NCBI GenBank assembly: GCA_030682505.1
Contig: JAUXOH010000101.1
Location: forward strand, 1-5,592
Direction: 5' to 3'
Origin: Candidatus Didemnitutus sp.
GTDB taxonomy: Bacteria; Verrucomicrobiota; Verrucomicrobiia; Opitutales; Opitutaceae
DNA: 5,592 nt
Positions 1 to 5,592 of this stretch are shown here, one piece after another. Numbering within the stretch: the stretch's first letter is position 1; every line of letters starts with the position of its first letter. The notes under the pieces were generated by a model. It did no database searches. It was not told where the DNA came from and was given only the letters and a program-made list of their open reading frames with translations. The translations under genes were made by a program, and so were the position numbers.

Positions 1-1
1 G

Positions 2-844
2 CGCCGCTTCGCGCTCGATGCGGCGATCATCTTCTCGGACATCCTCGTCATCCCCGAGGCGATGGGTCAGGGCTACAAATTCCGCGAGGAAGGCGGCATC
101 GGCATGGAGTTCCGGCTCGAAACCCGCGCCCAGCTCGACCGCCTCGACGCCACGGGCGTCGCCGAACGGCTCGACTACGTCGGCCAAGCCCTGCAGCGCG
201 TGAAGGCCGAATTGAAGGGCGAAAAGGCCTTGCTCGGCTTCGGCGGCTCACCGTGGACCCTGGCCACCTACATGGTCGAGGGCGGCAGCTCCGATGATTT
301 TTCCCGCATCAAGGAACTCTTCTTCACCGACCGTCCTTTCTTCGAGGCGTTGATGGAGAAGCTCACCGCGGCGCTCATCGAGTATTTCAAGATGCAGATC
401 CGCGCCGGGGCCGACGCGATCCAGCTGTTCGACTCCTGGGGTGGCATCATTGCCGGGCAGGACTACGAGGCCGCCTCGCTGCGCTGGATGCGCGAGATCA
501 TCGCGGCCCTGCCGAAGGATTTCCCGGTCATTCTCTATGCCAAGGGTGCGCCTCTCCAACTCACCGACATGGCCTTCAGCGGCGCGGCCGTGCTCGGCGT
601 CGATTGGACCGTTGATCTCGGCGTCGTGCGCCGCCTGCTGCCCGCCAACATCGCCGTGCAGGGCAACCTCGACCCCGTGCTGATGAACACCACGCCGGAA
701 ATCGTGCGGCGCGAAGCCACGCGCCTGCTCGAGACCATGCGCGGTTCCCCGGGGCATATCTTCAATCTCGGTCACGGCATCACTCCGGCCGCCAAAGTGG
801 AGTGCATGGAAACCCTCGTGTCGACCGTGACGAACTGGCGTTGA
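2..844 (+). CDS. hemE: Uroporphyrinogen decarboxylase, C-terminal part (5' end outside window)
   Basis: Cytosolic enzyme of haem synthesis that removes four carboxylates from uroporphyrinogen III to give coproporphyrinogen III, without a cofactor. The frame is open from the first full codon, and the visible 280 residues match the family along their whole length. Seen (numbering within the fragment): FSDILVIPEAMGQG with the catalytic-type Asp at 13; GSPWTLATYMVEGG with the active-site Tyr at 90; FDSWGG at 143-148; GNLDP at 221-225; and FNLGHGI with the conserved His at 258. These correspond by motif to Asp86, Tyr164 and His339 of human URO-D. Family members run to about 340-370 residues, so some 70 N-terminal residues, including the substrate-binding arginine motif, lie upstream. 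The ATG at 62 is internal (its Met lies within the conserved AMGQG stretch) and is not the start. hemY follows after 11 nt, consistent with one transcript. No frameshift or missing visible key residue. Confidence 0.96.
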   Translation, partial: RRFALDAAIIFSDILVIPEAMGQGYKFREEGGIGMEFRLETRAQLDRLDATGVAERLDYVGQALQRVKAELKGEKALLGFGGSPWTLATYMVEGGSSDDFSRIKELFFTDRPFFEALMEKLTAALIEYFKMQIRAGADAIQLFDSWGGIIAGQDYEAASLRWMREIIAALPKDFPVILYAKGAPLQLTDMAFSGAAVLGVDWTVDLGVVRRLLPANIAVQGNLDPVLMNTTPEIVRREATRLLETMRGSPGHIFNLGHGITPAAKVECMETLVSTVTNWR

Positions 845-855
845 ACCCTTTTTCC

Positions 856-2247
856 ATGAACACCTCGGGCCAGAAATCAGTCGCCATCATTGGAGCAGGC
901 ATCACCGGAATGACCGCCGCCTACCGGCTGCACGAACGCGGATTTCGCGTCAAAGTCTTCGAGCGAAATTCCGAGCCGGGCGGAGCCATTCGCACCCACC
1001 ACGAGGACGGATGGCTGATCGAGGCCGGTCCGAACTCCGTGCAGTTCGGCGAACCCGAACTCAAGCAACTCGTCACCGATCTGGGACTCGACGCCGATCT
1101 GCAGATCGCCAATCCCCTCGCCAAGAAACGTTTCATTGTGCGCGGGGGCAAATTCGTGCCGGTGCCGATGGGACCCGGGCAGTTCTTCCAGACCAATCTG
1201 TTCAGCGCCCGCACGAAGCTGGCCCTGTTCACGGAACTGTTCACGCGACCGCGCGTGCGCAACACCGACGTCAGCCTCGCCGAAATGGTGCGTTCCCACT
1301 ACACGCAGGAACTCGTCGATTATGCCGTGAATCCGCTGATCGCCGGCATCTATGCGGGCGACCCGACGAAGCTTTCCGTCAAGCATGCCTTCCCGAGCTT
1401 GTGGGAGGCCGAGCGCGCCAAGGGTTCGCTCGCCCGCGGCATGATGGCGGCCGCCAAGGCCAGGAAAGCCCGCGGCGAAAGCTCCGGCCCCGCCCCGATC
1501 GTCTCGTTCCGCCGCGGCCTGCAGCAACTCATCAACACCATCGGGCGCAAATTGCCCGCCGGGTCCCTCGAACTGAATTCCACCGTCGAAACGCTCATCC
1601 CGGGCCAGCCGCACCAACTCATCTGGTCACGGGGCACCGACAAGCGCACGAGCGAGTTCGATTTTGTCGTGCTCGCCCTGCCGGCCCCGGCCTTGGCGCA
1701 ACTCACCTTTGGCACCCTCGGCGAACGGCCGCTCGCCTCCCTCGACAGCATTGTGCACCCGCCGGTCACTTCGCTCTTCCTCGGCTACAAACGCGAGCAG
1801 GTGGCGCATGCCCTCGATGGCTTCGGCGGACTCGTGCCCGAGAAGGAACGGCGGGATGTGCTCGGCATTCTTTTTTCGTCGACGCTCTTCCCCGGCCGCG
1901 CTCCCGAGGGGCACGTGGCCCTGACGATTTTTGCCGGGGGCATGCGCCAGCCCGAGCACGCCCGGTTGAGCACGCCGCAGTTGCTCAGTCACATTGCCGA
2001 CGACCTGCGCGACTTGGTGGGCGTCACCGGCGACCCCGTGTTCGTCAAACACACCGTTTGGCCGCGCGCGATTCCGCAATACCAGATCGGCTACGAGCGC
2101 CACTTCGAGAAAATGAAGCAGCTCGAGGCGGAGTATCCGGCGCTCTTCATCGGCGGACAGGCCCGCGACGGCATTTCGCTGCCCGATTGCTGCAAAAGCG
2201 GCGCCAAACTGGCCAAGCGCGTGGTGGAAGCAGCCGCGGGCCGCTGA
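856..2247 (+). CDS. hemY: Oxygen-dependent protoporphyrinogen/coproporphyrinogen oxidase (HemY type)
   Basis: FAD enzyme of late haem synthesis that oxidises a porphyrinogen to the porphyrin using O2; probably peripheral to the membrane, as no signal peptide or membrane helix is seen. The 463 residues fit the family's usual 450-480. An N-terminal Rossmann dinucleotide motif GAGITG (13-18) is followed by the ribose-binding Glu36 and PGG at 41-43. The middle has the family-typical RGGKFVPVPMGP, NPLIAGIYAGDP and SFRRGLQQL segments. The C-terminal FAD signature is IGGQARDGISLPDCCKSG (about 432-449). I chose ATG 856 because it sits seven residues before the first Rossmann strand and 11 nt after the hemE stop. 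An ATG at 802 would add 18 residues lying inside hemE, and a TTG at 841 overlaps the hemE stop. No Shine-Dalgarno sequence precedes any of these. Sequence alone does not decide protoporphyrinogen oxidase versus the related coproporphyrinogen oxidase (CgoX); linkage to hemE fits either pathway. The symbol hemG is also used for this family in some genomes. Confidence 0.93.
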   Translation: MNTSGQKSVAIIGAGITGMTAAYRLHERGFRVKVFERNSEPGGAIRTHHEDGWLIEAGPNSVQFGEPELKQLVTDLGLDADLQIANPLAKKRFIVRGGKFVPVPMGPGQFFQTNLFSARTKLALFTELFTRPRVRNTDVSLAEMVRSHYTQELVDYAVNPLIAGIYAGDPTKLSVKHAFPSLWEAERAKGSLARGMMAAAKARKARGESSGPAPIVSFRRGLQQLINTIGRKLPAGSLELNSTVETLIPGQPHQLIWSRGTDKRTSEFDFVVLALPAPALAQLTFGTLGERPLASLDSIVHPPVTSLFLGYKREQVAHALDGFGGLVPEKERRDVLGILFSSTLFPGRAPEGHVALTIFAGGMRQPEHARLSTPQLLSHIADDLRDLVGVTGDPVFVKHTVWPRAIPQYQIGYERHFEKMKQLEAEYPALFIGGQARDGISLPDCCKSGAKLAKRVVEAAAGR

Positions 2248-2274
2248 ATTCCCCGCACCGGAGGTCTTTTTCAC

Positions 2275-2330
2275 CCTGCGGCGGGAAAACACCGGATTTT
2301 CCCCCGCTCGCAGGCCGCTGGATTTTTTTT
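2275..2330 (+). terminator. Candidate intrinsic terminator after hemY (hairpin plus T8)
   Basis: Twenty-seven bases after the hemY stop, CCTGCG (2275-2280) pairs with CGCAGG (2309-2314), and GCGGGAAAA (2281-2289) pairs with TTTT-cc-CCCGC (2297-2307). This leaves a 7-nt loop and two small bulges (CC at 2301-2302, T at 2308), for about 15 base pairs. Eight T follow at 2323-2330. The 8-nt spacer (ccgctgga) between stem and T-run is longer than in a textbook intrinsic terminator, so termination efficiency is uncertain. The position, between the hem genes and a separately promoted ileS, suits a terminator. The inverted repeat could instead be a dispersed extragenic palindrome. Confidence 0.45.
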
Positions 2331-2337
2331 GCCGGGC

Positions 2338-2384
2338 GGGCGGTTTTCCTCTCTGAAAAAGCCCGACTGAAAGTTTCGCTTTTT
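2338..2384 (+). other. Two overlapping, mutually exclusive hairpins upstream of ileS
   Basis: Hairpin A: GGGC (2338-2341) and TTTTC (2344-2348) pair with GAAAA (2355-2359) and GCCC (2361-2364) around a CTCTCT loop, with a small internal loop. Hairpin B: AAAAAGC (2356-2362) pairs with GCTTTTT (2378-2384) around a 15-nt loop. They share 2356-2362, so only one can form at a time. This resembles attenuator geometry, but both lie upstream of the likely ileS promoter, and neither is followed by a clean T-run beyond the one inside hairpin B. They would matter only for read-through transcripts from hemY. Chance pairing in T- and A-rich tracts is a real alternative. Confidence 0.2.
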
Positions 2385-2400
2385 CTTCCTGTCTCGCCCC

Positions 2401-2428
2401 TTGACTCACCCTCGCGGTGGAGTAGCGT
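2401..2428 (+). promoter_or_regulatory. Candidate sigma70-type promoter for ileS
   Basis: TTGACT at 2401-2406 matches the -35 consensus at five of six positions. TAGCGT at 2423-2428 is a weak -10 with the conserved T1, A2 and T6. The spacer is 16 nt. The A/T-rich tract at 2356-2390 just upstream could act as an UP-like element. Transcription would begin at about 2434-2436, only some 10-12 nt before the ileS ATG, leaving a very short leader. The -10 match is modest, so the call rests mainly on the good -35, the spacing and the location after a putative terminator. Confidence 0.5.
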
Positions 2429-2445
2429 CCGGCGCTTTTCCACCG

Positions 2446-5292
2446 ATGGCCCAAGAACTCAAAGACACTCTGCTGCTTCCGAAGACGGACTTCCCCATGC
2501 GGGCAAGTCTCGTGCAGCGTGAGCCGGCGCGGATTGCCCACTGGGAAAAACTCGGTCTCTACGACCTGATTCAGCAGCATCGGGCCTCGTGCCCGGCCTA
2601 CGTGCTGCACGACGGCCCGCCGTTCACCAACGGCGACGTGCATATCGGCACGGCGTTGAACAAATCGCTCAAGGATTTCGTCAACCGCTACAAGTCGCTC
2701 CGCGGTTTCCGCACGCCCTATGTCCCGGGTTGGGACTGCCACGGCCTGCCGATTGAGCAAAAGGTTTCCCGTGAGATTCAGGAAAAGAAGCTGACCCTCA
2801 CCACCGGTGAGCTGCGCGGCCGGTGCGACGAGTTCGCCGAAAGCTGGATTGTGAAGCAGACCGCGCAGTTCAAGCGCATCGGCGTCCTCGCGGACTGGAA
2901 GAACGAATACAAGACGAAGGCCCCCGCGTTCGAGGCCGACGTGTTGCGCACGTTTGCGGCGTTTGTGGAGCAAGGTCTTGTTTACCGCAGCAAGAAGCCG
3001 GTTTATTGGTCCATCCCCTTCGAAACCGCGCTCGCCGAGGCCGAGATCGAATACAAGGACCACGTCTCGCCGTCGATCTGGGTGAAATTCCCCGTGCCCG
3101 CGGCCGAGGCGGCCAAGTTCGGCCTGCCCGCGGACAAACCCCTCTTCGTCGTCATCTGGACGACCACGCCGTGGACGATTCCGGCCAACCTGGCGATCGC
3201 GGTGCATCCGGAGGTCGACTACGTCGTCGCCGACCTCGGCGCGGAACGCATCATTGTCGCCGAGGCCTTGCTCGGCGCCGTTGCCACCGCCGCCAAGCTT
3301 GAGACGCAGCCCGCGACCGTGCTGACGGTCAAAGGCGCCGCGCTGGAAAATCTCGCTCCGCGCCACCCGTTCATTGATCGCGCGTCGCCGGTCGTGCTGG
3401 CCGATTACGTCACCACCGAGAGCGGCACGGGTTGCGTGCACACGGCTCCCGGCCACGGCAGCGAGGATTATCTCACCGGGCTCAAATACAAACTCGAGAT
3501 CTACTGCCCCGTCGGTGACGACGGTCGCTACCTTGACGACGGCCGTGTGCCACCCGAACTCGTCGGTCTCACCGTGCTCGAAAGCGTCGAGGATCTCGCC
3601 GCGAAGAAGACCTGCCCGGCCAACATCGGCGTGCTGAAACTTCTGGCGGCCGCGGGCCACCTGCTGGCCAAGCAGCGCTACGAACATCAATACCCGCATT
3701 GCTGGCGCTCGAAGACCCCGATCGTTTTCCGCGCGGTCGACCAGTGGTTTGTTTCGCTCGATCATGCCGGCCATCGCCAGCTCGCTCTGCGGGAGATCGA
3801 GACCATCGCGCAGGCGCAGGGTTGGATTCCCGCCTGGGGCGAGGCCCGCATCCGCAGCGCGGTCGAGGGCCGTCCCGATTGGTGCATCAGCCGCCAACGC
3901 TCGTGGGGCGTGCCGATCATCGCTTTCTACGGTGCGGACAAGAAGGCCTACATCGATGCCGGAGTCATCCGCGCGGTGGCCGACAAGATCGCCACGCTCG
4001 GCACCAACTTCTGGTATGATGAACCGGCCGCAAAGATCCTCGACGGCATCGCCCTTCCCGCCGGTTGGCCGGCGGCCGGCGAACTGACCGGCGGCCGCGA
4101 CACGCTCGACGTGTGGATCGACTCCGGTTCCACCCACGCGGCCGTGTTGAAACGTGGTCAGGGCGGCACGCACTGGCCCGCCGACCTCTACCTCGAGGGG
4201 AGCGACCAGCACCGCGGCTGGTTCCAATCGTCGCTCTGGTGCGGCGTGATTGCCTTCGGCGGCGCGCCCTACAAGGCCGTCCTCACGCACGGCTTCATCG
4301 TCGACAAGAACCGCCAGAAGATCTCCAAGAGCTCGACCTACCAGAAGCCCCAGACCGCCGAAGCCTACATCAAGGACCACGGCGCCGACGTCATCCGGCT
4401 TTGGATCGCCTCGCAGGATTTTCGCGACGACATCCCCGTCGACGAGGAGATCCTGAAGAACGTGGGCGAGGCCTACCGGCTCTTCCGCAACAGCCTCCGC
4501 TTCCAGCTCTCGAATCTTTTTGATTTCGACGCCGCGCAGCATGCCCTGCCGGTGAGCGCGATGGATCCGCTGGATCGCTGGGCGTTGCACCAGACGGCGC
4601 AACTGCTCGCGGAATGCACCAAGGCCTACGACGCGTTTGAATTCCACCGCGTCTACCAACTCTGCAACCAGTTCTGCGCGGTCACCTTGTCGGCCACCTA
4701 CCACGACGTGGTGAAGGACCGCCTCTACACGCTCGGCACCGCCCACCCGCTCCGCCGCTCGTCGCAGACCGCGCTCCATCACATCTTCCGCACGCTCGTG
4801 CGCATCCTCGCACCCGTCCTCACCTTCACGACCGACGAGGCGTGGAGCTACGCGACGACAGGACAGGAATTTTCCAACGACTCGATCCATCTGCAGGACT
4901 GGCCGGTGGCGCCCGCCGACTGGACCGATCCCACCCTCGACGGCGAGTTCGCCGCGCTGCTGAAACTTCGCGCCAAAGTCACCGAAAGCCTCGAGCCGCT
5001 GCGCCAGGCCGGCACCATCGGCAAGTCACTCGACGCCGTGCTCGTTTTCACCGGGGCTCCCGACGAGTCCTTGGCCGTCCTCAAGAAACACGAGGCGTTT
5101 CTCCCCGAGTTCTTCATCGTGTCCCACGTGAAGCTGGAAGCTGCCGCCGGTATCTCTCTCACCATCAATGCCTCGCACGCGCGGGAAGCCGGCTTTGTCC
5201 GTTGCCCCCGTTGCTGGCGCTGGGTTCCCGCTCTCAACCAAACCACGCACGGGGAGATTTGCCCTCGTTGCACCGAAGCCCTTAACTCCTGA
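2446..5292 (+). CDS. ileS: Isoleucyl-tRNA synthetase (class I, editing-competent, C-terminal zinc finger)
   Basis: Cytosolic enzyme that activates isoleucine and charges tRNA-Ile, with post-transfer editing of valine. The 948 residues equal the usual bacterial length. Seen in order: TLLLPKTDFPMRASL at the N-terminus; PPFTNGDVHIGTALNKSLKDF with the HIGH-equivalent HIGT at 66-69; GWDCHGLPIE at 95-104; the CP1 editing domain (about 190-400) with WTTTPWT at 238-244 and GTGCVHTAPGHGSEDY at 327-342, whose Asp341 region matches the conserved editing Asp; WCISRQRSWGVPI at 479-491; DVWIDSGS at 555-562; EGSDQHRGWFQ at 584-594; KMSKS-equivalent KISKS at 625-629; a helical anticodon-binding region (about 670-880); and a C-terminal zinc site Cys920, Cys923, Cys939, Cys942. 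The start is ATG 2446; an in-frame TTG at 2401 coincides with the -35 box and would add an unconserved extension. No Shine-Dalgarno is seen. HIGT and KISKS depart from the canonical signatures. The C-terminal CxxC pair points to the common bacterial type (IleRS1). Confidence 0.98.
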   Translation: MAQELKDTLLLPKTDFPMRASLVQREPARIAHWEKLGLYDLIQQHRASCPAYVLHDGPPFTNGDVHIGTALNKSLKDFVNRYKSLRGFRTPYVPGWDCHGLPIEQKVSREIQEKKLTLTTGELRGRCDEFAESWIVKQTAQFKRIGVLADWKNEYKTKAPAFEADVLRTFAAFVEQGLVYRSKKPVYWSIPFETALAEAEIEYKDHVSPSIWVKFPVPAAEAAKFGLPADKPLFVVIWTTTPWTIPANLAIAVHPEVDYVVADLGAERIIVAEALLGAVATAAKLETQPATVLTVKGAALENLAPRHPFIDRASPVVLADYVTTESGTGCVHTAPGHGSEDYLTGLKYKLEIYCPVGDDGRYLDDGRVPPELVGLTVLESVEDLAAKKTCPANIGVLKLLAAAGHLLAKQRYEHQYPHCWRSKTPIVFRAVDQWFVSLDHAGHRQLALREIETIAQAQGWIPAWGEARIRSAVEGRPDWCISRQRSWGVPIIAFYGADKKAYIDAGVIRAVADKIATLGTNFWYDEPAAKILDGIALPAGWPAAGELTGGRDTLDVWIDSGSTHAAVLKRGQGGTHWPADLYLEGSDQHRGWFQSSLWCGVIAFGGAPYKAVLTHGFIVDKNRQKISKSSTYQKPQTAEAYIKDHGADVIRLWIASQDFRDDIPVDEEILKNVGEAYRLFRNSLRFQLSNLFDFDAAQHALPVSAMDPLDRWALHQTAQLLAECTKAYDAFEFHRVYQLCNQFCAVTLSATYHDVVKDRLYTLGTAHPLRRSSQTALHHIFRTLVRILAPVLTFTTDEAWSYATTGQEFSNDSIHLQDWPVAPADWTDPTLDGEFAALLKLRAKVTESLEPLRQAGTIGKSLDAVLVFTGAPDESLAVLKKHEAFLPEFFIVSHVKLEAAAGISLTINASHAREAGFVRCPRCWRWVPALNQTTHGEICPRCTEALNS

Positions 5293-5303
5293 CCCAATTC
5301 ATT

Positions 5304-5592
5304 ATGGCCCCGTCGAAAAAATCCCCCGCCAAGAAGCCCGCGAAGAAAACCGCGCCCGCGAAGAAGCCTGCGGCGGCGAAAAAACCTGCGCCCGCGAAAA
5401 AGGCCAAGCCCGCCAAGCAGGCGGTCGCGGTGAAGAAGGCTCCCGCCAAAGCCCCGGCGCCGGCGAAGCACGTCGCCCCCGCGGCGGCCAAGAAAGCCGT
5501 CGCGCCAAAGCCCGCTAAAGCTGCGGCCAGCGCGGCCGATGTGAAGCGCATGCTGCTTGACCGCAAATCCTCGGGCCCGGCCAAGTCCATCG
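5304..5592 (+). CDS. Lys/Ala/Pro-rich basic-tail protein, N-terminal part (possibly DksA/TraR-like or histone H1-like)
   Basis: The frame opens at ATG 5304, 11 nt after the ileS stop, and stays open to the window edge (96 complete codons). Residues 1-78 contain 22 Lys, no Arg and no Asp or Glu, and are built from loose PAKK/PAAAKK/APAKK units like the tail of histone H1 or bacterial H1-like proteins. From residue 79 (DVKRMLLDRKSSGPAKSI) the composition changes, suggesting the start of a folded or linker segment. Such a tail is expected to bind nucleic acid non-specifically and to be disordered; that is inference. From memory, some Verrucomicrobiota have a Lys/Ala-rich TraR/DksA-type zinc-finger protein beside ileS and lspA, so that is my leading guess, but its diagnostic cysteines would lie downstream and are not visible. 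The short gap suggests co-transcription with ileS. No Shine-Dalgarno is evident. That the gene is real is much surer than its function. Confidence 0.8.
   Translation, partial: MAPSKKSPAKKPAKKTAPAKKPAAAKKPAPAKKAKPAKQAVAVKKAPAKAPAPAKHVAPAAAKKAVAPKPAKAAASAADVKRMLLDRKSSGPAKSI
5310..5520 (+). repeat. Low-complexity degenerate tandem repeat coding for the Lys/Ala/Pro tail
   Basis: Imperfect units such as aagaagcccgcg, cccgcgaagaag and gcggcgaaaaaacctgcg recur, encoding (P)AKK-type motifs with a period of about 12-18 nt. Lys codons alternate between AAG and AAA, and Ala/Pro codons vary at third positions, so the peptide pattern is conserved better than the DNA. This suggests selection on composition rather than recent slippage. 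The complementary strand yields a long Phe/Ala/Gly-rich open frame that is only its mirror. Confidence 0.75.

Noticed and set aside
802..855. Extended hemY N-terminus from ATG 802
   Set aside because: The extra 18 residues overlap the hemE C-terminus in another frame, are polar and unlike the family N-terminus, and push the Rossmann motif away from its usual position near the start.
2248..2445. T-box riboswitch upstream of ileS
   Set aside because: No T-box core (AGGGTGG...ACCGCG-like) or specifier stem-loop is seen on the plus strand, and the likely promoter leaves only about 10 nt of leader.
2401..2445. Extended ileS N-terminus from TTG 2401
   Set aside because: The TTG is part of the probable -35 box; the added 15 residues do not resemble the conserved IleRS N-terminus, which begins well at ATG 2446.
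1011..2522. Plus-strand open frame of 503 codons in another frame over hemY and into ileS
   Set aside because: It has Arg/Ala/Pro/His-rich shadow composition, crosses the hemY stop, terminator and promoter region, and has no recognisable domain; hemY in the other frame is clearly real.
1627..4890. Very long minus-strand open frame (1087 codons) antisense to ileS, the intergenic gap and part of hemY
   Set aside because: It is rich in Arg, Gly, Val, Glu and Asp in the manner of mirrored GC-rich codons, resembles no family I recognise, and lies opposite an unmistakable IleRS and HemY. The lack of stops follows from GC-rich codon bias on the sense strand.
5282..5590. Minus-strand Phe/Ala/Gly-rich open frame that looks like a hydrophobic membrane peptide
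   Set aside because: It is the complement of the AAG/GCG/CCC repeats coding the Lys/Ala/Pro tail; the apparent hydrophobicity is a mirror artefact.
1..5592. Mobile element, CRISPR array, tRNA/rRNA, defence or secondary-metabolism system
   Set aside because: The window is filled by core genes with uniform base composition; I found no transposase-like frame, no regularly spaced direct repeats and no tRNA cloverleaf in the one sizeable gap.

Overview
The window is a GC-rich, densely coded, all-plus-strand stretch of bacterial chromosome. It holds two housekeeping modules. The late haem-biosynthesis pair hemE (5' end cut off by the window) and hemY fills roughly the first 2.25 kb. An isoleucyl-tRNA synthetase gene (ileS) follows, then the beginning of a lysine/alanine/proline-rich basic protein that runs off the right edge. 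The high GC content, the lack of Shine-Dalgarno sequences at all three visible starts, the IleRS sequence flavour and the ileS plus Lys/Ala/Pro-rich-tail neighbour suggest a Verrucomicrobiota bacterium, perhaps Opitutaceae. That assignment is inference from general resemblance, not from a search.

Layout: 2-844 is the C-terminal 280 codons of uroporphyrinogen decarboxylase. After 11 nt comes hemY (856-2247), an FAD-dependent porphyrinogen oxidase, probably co-transcribed with hemE. A gap of about 200 bp (2248-2445) is the only substantial non-coding DNA. It holds an imperfect hairpin followed by eight T (candidate terminator for the hem genes), two overlapping and mutually exclusive smaller hairpins, and a TTGACT...TAGCGT promoter candidate just 5' of ileS. 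ileS (2446-5292) is complete. Another 11-nt gap leads to the basic-tail protein (5304 to the window end), which looks like the second gene of an ileS operon.

Functionally, HemE converts uroporphyrinogen III to coproporphyrinogen III, and HemY performs a later six-electron ring oxidation on the way to haem. IleRS charges tRNA-Ile. The last gene begins with 78 residues that contain 22 lysines and no acidic residue, like a histone H1 tail, so it is probably nucleic-acid binding; its main domain lies outside the window.

I see no mobile element, CRISPR array, RNA gene or defence system. Most of the window is ordinary core genome. The points worth a second look are the basic-tail gene next to ileS, the non-canonical HIGT and KISKS signatures of IleRS, and the structured intergenic region with a promoter that would leave almost no leader.
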